DNA of 64,000 bases from assembly GCA_022827835.1 (NCBI GenBank), contig JAJEIO010000062.1:1-64000 (forward strand), in the 5' to 3' direction. The stretch is from Candidatus Latescibacterota bacterium (lineage in GTDB: Bacteria; Latescibacterota; UBA2968; UBA8231). The notes below the pieces were generated by a model. It did not search any database. It was given only the letters and a program-made list of their open reading frames with translations, and was not told where the DNA came from. Each line of letters begins with the position of its first letter. The stretch's first letter is position 1. The position numbers and the translations under genes were made by a program. Below are positions 52,065-61,587 of the stretch, in pieces.

Positions 52065-53555
52065 TTAGCTGGCGCTGGGCAGGGCGCTGGCCAAGAGTTT
52101 TTCCGGCGTGGCCTCGGATCGTGTGTACTCGGCGGCGATCCGTCCCTCGCGCATCACGTACACTCGGTCGCACAGCCCCAGGATTTCGGGCATTTCCGAG
52201 GAGAGGACCACGATTGCCAGCCCTTGGCGCGCCAGCCCGTCTAGCAATTGGTAAATCTCGGCTTTGGCACCGACGTCTATTCCTCGGGTCGGCTCGTCGA
52301 CGAGCAGCACTCGCAAGTTTTCCTTGAGCAGCCAGCGGGCCAGCAGTGCCTTTTGCTGATTGCCGCCGCTGAGCCGCGCGATGGTCTGCTCTTGGTCGGG
52401 GGGACGCAGGCGCAGGCGTGCGACGAGTGCGCCGACTTGCTGCCGCTCCATGCCTACCTGCACGTGGCCGGCGCGGCAGAATTGCTCTAAGGCCGCGACG
52501 CTCGCGTTTGCGCGCACGCTTTGCTGTGCGAAGAGGCCGTCGGCCCGGCGATCTTCCGGTACTAGGCCCAACCCGAGGGTGCGCGCTTGCGGCGGTGCAT
52601 TTGCCGGTACGGCGATTCCGTCGATGGTGATAGTTCCAGCGCGGCGGCGATCTGCGCCCATCACGGCTCGCGCTAGTTCCGTCCGTCCCGCGCCCATCAG
52701 CCCGGAAAACCCGACGATTTCCCCGGCGCACACCCTGAAGGAAATGTCCTGCACCCGATCAGTGGTCAACCCCTCCGCCTCCAGCGCACACGGCCCCGGT
52801 GTACGATCGGCCGCGGGAAAACCCTGCCCCAATTCCCTCCCGACCATCAGCGCGATAAGCTGCTCTTCGTCGAGGTCGGCGGCTGGCTCGCAGGCGACGC
52901 GTTCTCCGTCGCGCAAGACCGTCACCCGATCGGCCAGCGCCATGACCTCTGAAAGCTTGTGCGATACATAGACCACGCCGACGCCTCGCGCCTTGAGCCG
53001 GGCAATGAGCGCAAAGAGCTTGTCGATCTCGCGCGTACTCAGGGCCGAGGTCGGCTCGTCCATGATGATTACTTGGGCGTCGCACGCCAGTGCTCGCGCG
53101 ATTTCGACCAATTGCTGCGCGGCCACGCCAAGGTGGCCGACCTTGGTCTGCGGATCAACTGCTAGCCCGACCTCGGACAATAGCGTTGCTGAAGCGTCAT
53201 AGAGCGCGTTCCACTGGACGCGGCCGCCGCGTCCGTGCGGCAGGCGACCGAAGAACAAATTCTCAGCCACCGATAGCGAAGGGACTAGTTCTAATTCTTG
53301 ATAAACGACCGCTAGGCCGTGGTCTATGGCTTGGCGCGGATGGCGGATATCTACGGGACGGCCCGCAATCTGGTAGCGGCCTTGGTCGCGGTGGTACACG
53401 CCGGCCGCGATTTTGATCAAGGTGCTCTTGCCAGCGCCGTTTTCGCCGACCAGCGCGTGGACTTCTCCCGGCTGCACTGCAAAGTCAACGCCTTTGAGCG
53501 CATAGACGCCGGGGAAGCGCTTGTGAATGTCCTCTAGGGAGAGTAGGGGCGTCAT
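52065..53555 (-). CDS. Sugar ABC transporter double ATPase, CUT2 type (RbsA-like)
   Basis: 496 residues with two ATP-binding halves. First half: Walker A GENGAGKSTLIK, Walker B IIMDEPTSALS. Second half: degenerate Walker A GLMGAGRTELAR, signature LSGGNQQK, and LLVDEPTRGIDVGAKAEI. This is the standard CUT2 pattern (RbsA, XylG), cytoplasmic, working with the permease encoded just upstream. Its start overlaps the permease stop (ATGA). Confidence 0.95.
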   Translation of the reverse strand: MTPLLSLEDIHKRFPGVYALKGVDFAVQPGEVHALVGENGAGKSTLIKIAAGVYHRDQGRYQIAGRPVDIRHPRQAIDHGLAVVYQELELVPSLSVAENLFFGRLPHGRGGRVQWNALYDASATLLSEVGLAVDPQTKVGHLGVAAQQLVEIARALACDAQVIIMDEPTSALSTREIDKLFALIARLKARGVGVVYVSHKLSEVMALADRVTVLRDGERVACEPAADLDEEQLIALMVGRELGQGFPAADRTPGPCALEAEGLTTDRVQDISFRVCAGEIVGFSGLMGAGRTELARAVMGADRRRAGTITIDGIAVPANAPPQARTLGLGLVPEDRRADGLFAQQSVRANASVAALEQFCRAGHVQVGMERQQVGALVARLRLRPPDQEQTIARLSGGNQQKALLARWLLKENLRVLLVDEPTRGIDVGAKAEIYQLLDGLARQGLAIVVLSSEMPEILGLCDRVYVMREGRIAAEYTRSEATPEKLLASALPSAS

Positions 53556-54523
53556 GTCGGGGGGGCGAGCAACCGTCGTAGGAGACTCTGCTTGCGGCGG
53601 GTGTCCAGATACACGGCGAGGATAATTACCGCGCCGCGCGCAATGTCGTGGTAAAAGGACGACACGTTCAATAGCACCAAGCCGTTGGAGAGTACCGTCA
53701 GAATCAGGATGCCGATGAAAGCACCGCCGAGCGTGCCCACGCCGCCCGTCAGGCTGATGCCGCCTAAAATCACCGCGGCGATCACCTGCAACTCAAACCC
53801 TAAGCCGGCATTCGGCTGCCCGGAGTTGAGGCGCGAGGCTAAGATGAAGGCGCTCAGCGCCGCCAGTACTCCGCCGAGCACAAAGACCAAGACGCGCGTG
53901 CGATCGACGGCCAGGCCCGCGAGCCGCGCCGCTTGGATGTTGCCGCCGATGGCGTAGATATAGCGGCCGAGGATGGTGTGGTGGAGGACGTAGTAAAACA
54001 GCCCCAAGAGGACAAAGGTCACCAGCACCGGGATCGGGATCGGCCCCAAATGTCCAGTTCCCACTTCGATGAAGCTTTCTACTTTGCCTTGGATCGATAC
54101 TGCTTGAGTGCTGACCATGGCCGCGCCGCGCAAAATCGCCATCATGCCCAAGGTCGCGATTAGGGAGTTGATACCGGCCTTGGTGACCAACAGTCCGTTA
54201 CACAGGCCGATGAGTGCTCCGGCGGCGAGTGCGGCGACCAGTGCCAGCGTCACGCTCTCGAACTGGTTGAGCACGGCCACGGCGATGATCCCGGCCACGG
54301 CTTGGGTCGAGCCGACACTCAGGTCGATCTCGCCGAGCAGGATGATCATCACCATGCCGATTCCGGCGATGGCCACCAGCGAGGCGTCCCGCAGCACGTT
54401 TTTGATATTGACGGCCGTAAAGAATACTGGCGTCAGTAGGGAAATTCCCACGCAGAGCAGGACCAGTGCCAGCAACAGCCCGGCCTGCTCGCTATGGAGC
54501 ATCCGCGACAGTAAGCGACTCAT
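53552..54523 (-). CDS. Sugar ABC transporter permease, CUT2 type (RbsC-like)
   Basis: 323 residues, about eight to ten membrane helices. Motifs AGIGMVMIILLGEIDLSVGST and VILGGISLTGGVGTLGG are typical of RbsC/XylH permeases. Overlaps both neighbours by 4 bases (ATGA at each junction), showing tight coupling with the binding protein and ATPase genes. Confidence 0.95.
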   Translation of the reverse strand: MSRLLSRMLHSEQAGLLLALVLLCVGISLLTPVFFTAVNIKNVLRDASLVAIAGIGMVMIILLGEIDLSVGSTQAVAGIIAVAVLNQFESVTLALVAALAAGALIGLCNGLLVTKAGINSLIATLGMMAILRGAAMVSTQAVSIQGKVESFIEVGTGHLGPIPIPVLVTFVLLGLFYYVLHHTILGRYIYAIGGNIQAARLAGLAVDRTRVLVFVLGGVLAALSAFILASRLNSGQPNAGLGFELQVIAAVILGGISLTGGVGTLGGAFIGILILTVLSNGLVLLNVSSFYHDIARGAVIILAVYLDTRRKQSLLRRLLAPPT

Positions 54524-55509
54524 TGCGGCATCAAGGCTCGCACCGCATCCACCTTGAGCGCGAAGGGCGGCTCGGTGCTCGTGTCGTAGAAGCGGCTGAT
54601 ATTGTCGCGGGTGACGACGATGGTTGGGGTTTCGTAGTGGGGAGGTAGCTGCTCGCCACGCGATAGTTGCATCGCCGCATCGATGAGCGCGCTTCCGACA
54701 AAGTTGGGAAACATCGCCAGCGCCGCCGCGTAGGGCGTGTCGCCGGTGAGGGCCGTCTGTCCCACGGTGCCCTCAAAGCCGAAGCCGATTGCCGTCAGCG
54801 CTGCTTCGTCCAATCCGGCCGCCTTGTAGGCCGCCATGCCGCCGGTCGTCGAATCGTCGTTGATGCCGTAGATCGCGTTGATCTGCGGGTTGGCCGTCAG
54901 CGCGTCCTGCGCCACCTTGAACGCCTTTTCTTTGAGGCCCTGTCCATCGACTTCTTGGATGATCTCATGGGTCAGACCCGAAGCGGCGAGCGCGTCTTTG
55001 AAGCCATCGACCCGCTGCCGACAGTCCTCAAAGTTGGGGAAACCGACGATGAGGATCTTGGGGTCGAGGCCCTTTTCCGCTGCGTAGCTGGCAAACCACT
55101 CGCCGGCCTTGACCCCACCGGCGTAATTGTCAATCCCCACGTAGCTGACGGCCTCGGACACGGGGTTGGACTCGGTAATCACCTTGGTCCCTGCGGCTTT
55201 GGCCTGCCGCACTATCGGCCCCATTGCCTTAGCATCCACTGGTGACAAGATCAGCACCTCGACCCCTTGGGCGAGCAGGTTTTCGGCCTTGGAGATTTGC
55301 GCGGCCACGTCGAGGTTGGCATCGGCGACGATCAACTCGACATCCAACTCGGCCGCTCGCGCTGTCGCCGATTTGCTGATGTTTTGATACCACTCGTGCG
55401 ACATGAAGTTGATGACGTAGCCGATCTTGAGTTTATCGGGTGCGTCGTCCGGCTGCCCACAAGCGGCGGCCAATAGGGCGCACAGCAGCCATGTTTTAGT
55501 CTTACTCAT
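54520..55509 (-). CDS. Sugar-binding lipoprotein, CUT2 type (RbsB-like)
   Basis: 329 residues. Lipobox LLAAAC (Cys 17). Type I periplasmic binding-protein fold: KIGYVINFMSHEWYQNISKSA, VLILSPVDAKAMGPIVRQAKAAGTKVI, IYGINDDSTTGGMAA. Delivers a sugar or similar ligand to the RbsC-like permease. Ligand not predictable. It is 8 bases after the CUT1 permease gene in the same operon. Confidence 0.93.
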   Translation of the reverse strand: MSKTKTWLLCALLAAACGQPDDAPDKLKIGYVINFMSHEWYQNISKSATARAAELDVELIVADANLDVAAQISKAENLLAQGVEVLILSPVDAKAMGPIVRQAKAAGTKVITESNPVSEAVSYVGIDNYAGGVKAGEWFASYAAEKGLDPKILIVGFPNFEDCRQRVDGFKDALAASGLTHEIIQEVDGQGLKEKAFKVAQDALTANPQINAIYGINDDSTTGGMAAYKAAGLDEAALTAIGFGFEGTVGQTALTGDTPYAAALAMFPNFVGSALIDAAMQLSRGEQLPPHYETPTIVVTRDNISRFYDTSTEPPFALKVDAVRALMPQ

Positions 55510-55517
55510 TGGTTCTC

Positions 55518-56363
55518 CTATCCCTTTACGGCACCAGCCGTCAATCCCTGGACAAAATACCGCTGCAATCCGACAAAGAGCGCGATTGGCGGCAGGCTAA
55601 AAATCAGCGATGCGGCGAATAGCTGGTCGTATTTGTTGACGTATTGTCCCAAAAACGCGGCGCGCAACCCCACTGGAATGGTCAGGGCCTGCGATTTGGT
55701 AAACACAAAAGCGAACAAAAATTCATTCCACGAAAGCAAAAAGGCAAAGGTTCCCACCGCTACGATCGCCGGTGCCGCCAGCGGCAAGACGATTCGGTAG
55801 AGTAGCTGGAGGCGGTTGCAGCCGTCGATGAGCGCGGCCTGCTCTAGATCGGTGGGGATGGCGCGGAAATAGCCGTTGAGCAGCCAGGTGCAAAACGGGA
55901 TGGCAAAGCCTGTGTAGATCAGCACCATGCCGATGTGCGTGTCGAGCAAGCCGAACGAGCGAATCACCTGAAAGAGCGGGATGAGGATCGAAGAGCCGGG
56001 CAGCATTTGCGACATCACCACCACCATTAGCAACAAGGTGTTGCCGCGAAAGCGGAAGCGGGCAAAGGCATACGCGGCGCAGACGCTAAACGCGAGGGCG
56101 ATTAGGGCCGTGGAGAGGGAAATCACCATGCTGTTGGCAAAGTACTTCACAAACGGCCCGGTGTCCCACATCTCGACGTACGCGTGGAAGGTGAGGGAGC
56201 GGGGGAAGACCAAAGGCGGCGTCTGCGTCATCTCGGACAGGGGACGCACCGAAGTCGTGACTACCCATATCAGCGGCATCACCAGCGCGAGCACGAAGAC
56301 CGAGCCTAAGCCGTAGGCGAGATGGGCGCGGACTTTTTCTTGGGTCTTAATTCGCATCCGCAC
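55518..56363 (-). CDS. Sugar ABC transporter permease, CUT1 type (MalG-like)
   Basis: 281 residues, six membrane helices. The EAA loop is visible as DLEQAALIDGCNRLQLLYRIVLPLAAPA. Pairs with the MalF-like permease whose 3' end overlaps its 5' end by 17 bases. No CUT1-type ATPase lies beside it, so it must use a shared MsmX-type ATPase encoded elsewhere or, less likely, the CUT2 ATPase. Confidence 0.95.
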   Translation of the reverse strand: MRMRIKTQEKVRAHLAYGLGSVFVLALVMPLIWVVTTSVRPLSEMTQTPPLVFPRSLTFHAYVEMWDTGPFVKYFANSMVISLSTALIALAFSVCAAYAFARFRFRGNTLLLMVVVMSQMLPGSSILIPLFQVIRSFGLLDTHIGMVLIYTGFAIPFCTWLLNGYFRAIPTDLEQAALIDGCNRLQLLYRIVLPLAAPAIVAVGTFAFLLSWNEFLFAFVFTKSQALTIPVGLRAAFLGQYVNKYDQLFAASLIFSLPPIALFVGLQRYFVQGLTAGAVKG

Positions 56364-57252
56364 TCCTCCTCTCCTCGCGGAAGAGCACGCGGATGAAGAC
56401 GATGCTCATGGCCAACAAAAAGAGCAGCAGAATCAGTGCAGCGGCCGCGCCCTTGCCGAGCCGCAGGTGCTCGAAGGCGATGCGATAGACCGTAATCGGT
56501 ACCACCTGCGTGGCCTTGGCCGGGCCGCCCTCGGTCATAATGAAGATCAGCGCGAAATCGTTGACCATCCAGATGGTGGCGAAGAGGAAGACCACCCCGA
56601 TCACGTGTTTGAGCTGCGGCAGCGTCACGTGGAAGAAGCGCCCGAACACATTGGCCCCATCGACGTGCGCGGCCTCGTACAGCTCGGCGGACACGCCCTG
56701 CAAACCGGCCAGCAGCATGATGGTGATATAGGGCATAAAGCGCCAGACATTGGCCACCACCACCGCGCCCATAGCCGCGTCTGGCTGCGCCAGCCAGGGA
56801 ACGTTGGCGTCTATGAAGCCGAGGCTTAGGAGCGTGTGATTGACGAGGCCGAAGCTGTCGTGGAAGAGCCAGCGCCACATGTAGCCGGTCACCACTGGGG
56901 CGATGGCCCAGGGGATCAGCAGAAAGCCGGTAAAGACCGGCCGATACTTCTTGATCTCGTTGAAGATCAACGCCATCCCCAAGCCCAAGACGAAGGCTAC
57001 TGGCAGGGAGTAGAGCGTAAAGCGCACTGAACTCCAGATGCTGTTGACAAAGGTGCGGCTGCCGAAGAGCTTGGCGTAGTGCGTCAGGCCGATGAACTCG
57101 TCGCCAGCCCCGCGAAAGAGCTTCACCTTGTACAAGCTCATAATCAGGTTGCTGAACACCGGGTAGAGAATGACGACCGCCAAGACCAACAGGGCCGGTA
57201 GCAAGAAATAGTACGGCGTCAGATTTTTGCGCAGTGCGCCTTTAGTAATCAC
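56347..57252 (-). CDS. Sugar ABC transporter permease, CUT1 type (MalF/UgpA-like)
   Basis: 301 residues from a GTG. Six membrane helices, with the EAA loop AELYEAAHVDGANVFGRFFHVTLPQL and the start PYYFLLPALLVLAVVILYPV. It overlaps the preceding binding-protein gene by 11 bases. Forms the inner-membrane channel with the MalG-like protein. Confidence 0.95.
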   Translation of the reverse strand: MITKGALRKNLTPYYFLLPALLVLAVVILYPVFSNLIMSLYKVKLFRGAGDEFIGLTHYAKLFGSRTFVNSIWSSVRFTLYSLPVAFVLGLGMALIFNEIKKYRPVFTGFLLIPWAIAPVVTGYMWRWLFHDSFGLVNHTLLSLGFIDANVPWLAQPDAAMGAVVVANVWRFMPYITIMLLAGLQGVSAELYEAAHVDGANVFGRFFHVTLPQLKHVIGVVFLFATIWMVNDFALIFIMTEGGPAKATQVVPITVYRIAFEHLRLGKGAAAALILLLFLLAMSIVFIRVLFREERRSADAN

Positions 57253-58510
57253 TCAACACCTCGTTTACTTCTTCGGCGGCAAAGTCCAGCGCTTCCTTGG
57301 GAGTCAGCGAGCCGGTCAGCGCCATATTGACCGCGTCGGCAATGTGCCGCTGAATCTGCGTCACTGCCGGATGGCCCGGCCAACCTAGCCCATTGGCCCC
57401 GGCTGTGGCGAGTTGATCTAGGTCAATGTAATCGGACTGCACGCCTTCCGCATAGGCTGCCTTCAGCGTGGGAATGCCGCCCATGGTCGGGTTGGGGTTG
57501 CGCCAGACCGGATGGTCCAAATCCAGTGCCTTGACCACTTCCCAGGCTTCGTTGGGCACCTTGGTATAGCCGGTTATGGCAATCATAATTACGTCGAGCA
57601 AGGTCCGCGATGGATGCGGTTCCAGCGGCTCTGCCGGGCCGGGCACTTGCGCCAGCGCCAGATTGTTCAGATCGAAGTCGTAGTTGCCGTGGACGATATC
57701 CTGCCACCACGGCCCCTCAATCGACAGCGCGGCCTTGCCGGTTGACCAGTGCGCGGCGTTTTCATCGAAGCGATAGGCCGCGCTGCCGGCTGGTAGATAG
57801 CCCTTGTTTTTCATCTCCACTAAAAACTCCAGCGCCGCCTGCCCGGCTGGGCCGTTAAAGGCGGCGGCAGACCAATCCTCGTTAAAGACGCGCCCGCCCG
57901 CTTTGTACAGCAGCGGCAGGAAGCGGTAGGCCGTGTCCAGATTGACGCCCCCAGGCATGGTAAAAGGCTCGATCCCCGTGCCCGCGAATTTTGGGCCGAG
58001 CGCCAGCATCTCGTCCCAAGTCTTGGGCACTTCGAGGCCCATCCGCCCCATAATGTCGGTGTTGACCGCCAGCACGAAGGGCAGCATGGTCACTGGCAGG
58101 CCGTAGTGCTTGCCGTCGTATTCGACCAGTTCCCAGACGTTGTCGAGGATGCGCTCCTTGACTTGGGGAAAATCGGGGAAATTCTCCAGCGCGTACAGTC
58201 CCCCCAACTCGCCGAACTCCACCGAGTACTTGTGATGCACCCGCACGATGTCCGGCCCATCGCCGACGATGGTGGTGCTGATCAGGCTCTCGCGCTGCGT
58301 TGCCCAGTCGCGGAACTCCAGCTCGATCTGGATGTCGCTGCGGGAGGCGTTGAAATCGGCCACAGCCTGCTGCACCCATGCGCGCAGACCCGGCACGCCC
58401 CCGAACTCCCACAACACCACCGTGGTCGGCTCGCCGGGACGCGGGCGGTCGTCGCCTCCGCAGGCGATCAGGCCGACGAAGAGCGGAACCAGCAGTCGTT
58501 TTACGTCCAT
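57242..58510 (-). CDS. Extracellular solute-binding lipoprotein, family 1 (CUT1) (A)
   Basis: 422 residues. Lipobox GLIAC (Cys 17). Family-1 binding-protein pattern: VVLWEFGGVPGLRAWVQQAVADFNAS, GDGPDIVRVHHKYSVEFG, KGYLPAGSAAYRFDENAA, LSIEGPWWQD. Closely related to the neighbouring gene (B) and probably a duplicate. It delivers an oligosaccharide or glycerophosphodiester-like ligand to the MalF/MalG-like permeases. Confidence 0.93.
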   Translation of the reverse strand: MDVKRLLVPLFVGLIACGGDDRPRPGEPTTVVLWEFGGVPGLRAWVQQAVADFNASRSDIQIELEFRDWATQRESLISTTIVGDGPDIVRVHHKYSVEFGELGGLYALENFPDFPQVKERILDNVWELVEYDGKHYGLPVTMLPFVLAVNTDIMGRMGLEVPKTWDEMLALGPKFAGTGIEPFTMPGGVNLDTAYRFLPLLYKAGGRVFNEDWSAAAFNGPAGQAALEFLVEMKNKGYLPAGSAAYRFDENAAHWSTGKAALSIEGPWWQDIVHGNYDFDLNNLALAQVPGPAEPLEPHPSRTLLDVIMIAITGYTKVPNEAWEVVKALDLDHPVWRNPNPTMGGIPTLKAAYAEGVQSDYIDLDQLATAGANGLGWPGHPAVTQIQRHIADAVNMALTGSLTPKEALDFAAEEVNEVLSDY

Positions 58511-58528
58511 ACGAACAGCATGTGTAGG

Positions 58529-59809
58529 TCAATAATCCTCCAAAATTTCATCCACTTCCTCCGCCGCTTGGTCGAGCGCCTCCTTGGGGGACAAGGTCCC
58601 GCTCAGCGCCATATTGACCGCGTCGGCCATCAGCCGCTGGATTTGCGTAACCGCTGGATGCCCAGGCCACGCTAGGCCGTTTTGTCCAGCCGCAGCTAGC
58701 ACCTCGCCGTTGATGAAGTTCGACTCGATCCCCGGTGCGTAGGCGATCTTCTGCGTGGGGAAACCCAGCATCTCGGCGTTGGGGACGTGCCACTGCGGGT
58801 CGTCGAGCCACAGGGCCTTTATAACCGTCCAAGCCTCCTCCGGCGCTCGGGTATAGCCGGTGATCGCCACCATGACCAAGTCCAGCAAGGTGCGCGGCGG
58901 ATGCGGCCCAAGGGGCTGGGCTGGTCCGGGCAACCGGATCAACTGCAACTTCTCCACTGGGAAGTCGTAGTTATTGGACACAATGTGCTGCCACCACGGC
59001 CCCTCAATCGACAGCAGCGCTTTTTCCGTACACCACGTTGCCGCGTTCTCGTCAAAGGCATAGGCAGCACACGCTGGCGGCATAAAACCCTGCTCCTTCA
59101 TCGCCACGAGGAACTCCAACGCCGAGATACCGGCTGGGCCGTTAAAAGCAGCCCGCGTCCAGTCTTCGTTGAACACTCTTCCTCCCGCCTTGTAAAGCAG
59201 CGGCAAAAAGCGGTAAGCCGTGTCCTGGTTCAGCCCCGCCGGCATGGTGAAGGCGAAAAGCCCCCGCTCCTTGAGCACTGGCCCCAGCGCCAGCATATCC
59301 TCCCAAGTCTGGGGCACTTCCAACTCGTGCGCGGCCAACAGCGCCTTGTTGACCGCCATGATAAAAGGCAAAATCTGGATGGGCAGCCCAAAGTGCTGGC
59401 CCTCGTACGCGACGTGTTCCCACAGATTGTCGAGAATACGCGCTTTGACTTGGGGGAAATCCGCAAACCGCTCCAGCGCGTACAGCCCGCCCAGCTCGCC
59501 AAATTCCACTGAGTACTTGTGGTGGACGCGAATGATGTCCGGCCCCTCGCCGGCAATCGTCGAGGTAATCAGGCTCTCGCGCTGCGTAGCCCAATCCCGA
59601 TTCTCGTAATCGACGCGGATGTTGTCTTGTGCAGCATTGAATCGGTTTACGGCCTGCCGCAACCACCGGTCTTGCTCCTCCACTCCGCCGAACATCCACA
59701 TCGCAATCTGCACCGGCTCGCCGGGCGCTCTTTCTTGGTCGGTCGTGCAGCCGCTAGCAAGCAGTGCCGCCCATGCGCAAAAACTCCATATCGCCATTGT
59801 GTGTTTCAC
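58529..59809 (-). CDS. Extracellular solute-binding lipoprotein, family 1 (CUT1) (B)
   Basis: 426 residues from a GTG, or possibly an ATG 12 bases on. Lipobox LASGC. Same organisation as protein A, with shared segments such as NRDWATQRESLI, VHHKYSVEFGELGGLYALE, LLYKAGGRVFNEDW and WPGHPAVTQIQR. First gene of the nine-gene operon. Two binding proteins with one permease pair may widen the ligand range. Confidence 0.93.
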   Translation of the reverse strand: MKHTMAIWSFCAWAALLASGCTTDQERAPGEPVQIAMWMFGGVEEQDRWLRQAVNRFNAAQDNIRVDYENRDWATQRESLITSTIAGEGPDIIRVHHKYSVEFGELGGLYALERFADFPQVKARILDNLWEHVAYEGQHFGLPIQILPFIMAVNKALLAAHELEVPQTWEDMLALGPVLKERGLFAFTMPAGLNQDTAYRFLPLLYKAGGRVFNEDWTRAAFNGPAGISALEFLVAMKEQGFMPPACAAYAFDENAATWCTEKALLSIEGPWWQHIVSNNYDFPVEKLQLIRLPGPAQPLGPHPPRTLLDLVMVAITGYTRAPEEAWTVIKALWLDDPQWHVPNAEMLGFPTQKIAYAPGIESNFINGEVLAAAGQNGLAWPGHPAVTQIQRLMADAVNMALSGTLSPKEALDQAAEEVDEILEDY

Positions 59810-59921
59810 GGCGGTTTATAGTAGCCAAAGCGCCAATGGCCCACAACACGGGCCGCGCCCGCTGGACACGTCTGGCTGTATTCCTTACTTAATGAGAGCC
59901 AACTCACACCCCAATAGGCTT

Positions 59922-60668
59922 ATGCAAAATATTCTCATCACAGGTGCCACGGGTTTGATCGGCACGGCCGCTGTCGCCAGTCTGCGCGCCCGCTATAACT
60001 TGCGCGCCCTCAACCGCCGCCCGCTTCCGCACATCGACTGCCACCAGGCCGATATTGCCGATCTCGACGCCATCCGGCCAGCCTTTGCGGGGATCGACGC
60101 GGTCGTCCATCTCGCCGCCCATATTGAAAACGATATAGCGGCGATCTTCCGCGCCAACTTGCAGGGGACGGGGAATGTTTTCGCCGCAGCTCAAGAGGCC
60201 GGGGTGCGGCGTGTCCTCTTCGCTAGCAGTGGGTCGGTCATGGGTGGCTACGCCGCGCTCTCGCCATACAAGGAGCTTTTGGTCGGCGAGTACGACCAAG
60301 TGCCCGCTGAGTGGCCGATGCTGACGGCGCAATCGCCCCTGCGGCCAACGGGCCTGTATGCAGCCAGCAAGGTCTGGGGCGAAGAGTTGGGCCGCGAGTA
60401 CGCCTCGGCCCACGGCATGTCCGTCCTCTGCCTGCGCTTTGGCCGCGTCAACCCGGAAAACCGCCCGGTCCATTCCCGCGAGTTCTGCGTCTGGTGCAGC
60501 CAGCGCGACGCCGTGCAGATGATCGAAAAGTGCCTTGCCGTCCCCTTCGACTTGCCCTTCGACACCTTCTTCGTCAACTCGGACAACAAATGGGGCTACC
60601 GCGACTTAGAACACGCTCGCCAGACGATGGGCTTTGTGCCCGCGGACCGAGCCGAAGACTACCGCTGA
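59922..60668 (+). CDS. NAD(P)-dependent sugar epimerase (extended SDR) (2)
   Basis: 248 residues starting MQNILITGATGLIGTAA; an ATG at 59892 in frame is a possible alternative. GATGLIG coenzyme loop; DIADLDAIRPAFAGIDAVVHLAAHIEN; catalytic Y-x-x-x-K in LYAASKVWGEELGR. Shorter than most family members. It is divergent from the ABC operon and 11 bases upstream of the CBM9-like gene. Confidence 0.88.
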   Translation: MQNILITGATGLIGTAAVASLRARYNLRALNRRPLPHIDCHQADIADLDAIRPAFAGIDAVVHLAAHIENDIAAIFRANLQGTGNVFAAAQEAGVRRVLFASSGSVMGGYAALSPYKELLVGEYDQVPAEWPMLTAQSPLRPTGLYAASKVWGEELGREYASAHGMSVLCLRFGRVNPENRPVHSREFCVWCSQRDAVQMIEKCLAVPFDLPFDTFFVNSDNKWGYRDLEHARQTMGFVPADRAEDYR

Positions 60669-60679
60669 GGAGAAAATTT

Positions 60680-61501
60680 ATGCTGCCTTTTGCTGTGTGC
60701 GCGATTTTGTTCGTAGCTTCTGCCGCATACGCGGACATGAACATCAACGCTCCCTTATTAGAGACGGCCCCGACCATTGACGGCGACCTTGCCGAGTGGA
60801 AGGATCTTGCTCACAACGATGGCATCTGGGACATGCGCCGCATCAGCGAGGCTGGCTTCTACCGCCTCGATCGCGGTGCGCGCAACCGCCTCACCGACCA
60901 CGGCGACGAGCCGCATCTCGAAGACGACTTGCGCGCCCGCTACTACATTGCTTGGGATGCGCAAAACTTCTACTTCGGGGCCGAGGTCTGGGACAATGTC
61001 AACGATCTCGACGACCCCGATCCGGCGGACAAGCGCTGGTATTTCAAGGATGCGATTTGCTGGTTTATGGAAGGCCCGCGCGACCGAGCCAACGAGCGCT
61101 TCGGCCAAGGCGACAACGCCTTCTGCTTTGTGGCCGACCCGCAGCGCACGCCGCAAAACGCTTGGTGGCGGCACGGCGCGCCCGGCCAGAGCTACATTGA
61201 AGAGCCGATTCCCGAGGCCGCTTGCGACTACGTGGTGCGCATGGATCCTTGGGGCCGGAGCGCGGCTGATTTTATTTTGGAGGCCCGCGTGGATATGCAC
61301 GCGACGTTTGCTCACAGCGACCCCCGCTGGCAGCCGCCGCAAGTGGGCGACGAATACAGCATGGAAATCGTCCACACCGACCCGGACGGCGGCGCGTACG
61401 GCGGGCACTTCATGATCTACGGCAATGGCGACGACGACAATACGTGGGGTCGGATGGTCTTGGTCGGCCCGCGGATGCCGATTGGGCGGCTCGCCGAGTA
61501 G
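60680..61501 (+). CDS. Secreted CBM9-like sugar-binding protein
   Basis: 273 residues with GAGGAG before the ATG. Signal peptide MLPFAVCAILFVASAAYA. Beginning NAPLLETAPTIDGDLAEWKDL is the carbohydrate-binding family 9-like fold (IDG-x-x-x-E-W), and FYFGAEVWDNVNDLDDPD continues it. It resembles the N-terminal domain of the DUF5916 protein and of xylanase-associated modules. No catalytic domain. Co-transcribed with epimerase (2). Confidence 0.85.
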   Translation: MLPFAVCAILFVASAAYADMNINAPLLETAPTIDGDLAEWKDLAHNDGIWDMRRISEAGFYRLDRGARNRLTDHGDEPHLEDDLRARYYIAWDAQNFYFGAEVWDNVNDLDDPDPADKRWYFKDAICWFMEGPRDRANERFGQGDNAFCFVADPQRTPQNAWWRHGAPGQSYIEEPIPEAACDYVVRMDPWGRSAADFILEARVDMHATFAHSDPRWQPPQVGDEYSMEIVHTDPDGGAYGGHFMIYGNGDDDNTWGRMVLVGPRMPIGRLAE

Positions 61502-61587
61502 GGTGGGGGTGGTTAGATTATTGGTAGTTGATTGATCGGCATTTAGGCGTCCGTAAACCGCACATTCAGCGACAAGAGGAGGGCGAT

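Noticed and set aside
59810-59921. GGCCC...GGGCC in the divergent promoter region as a regulator site
   Set aside because: Five-base arms in GC-rich DNA are too short to stand out from chance.
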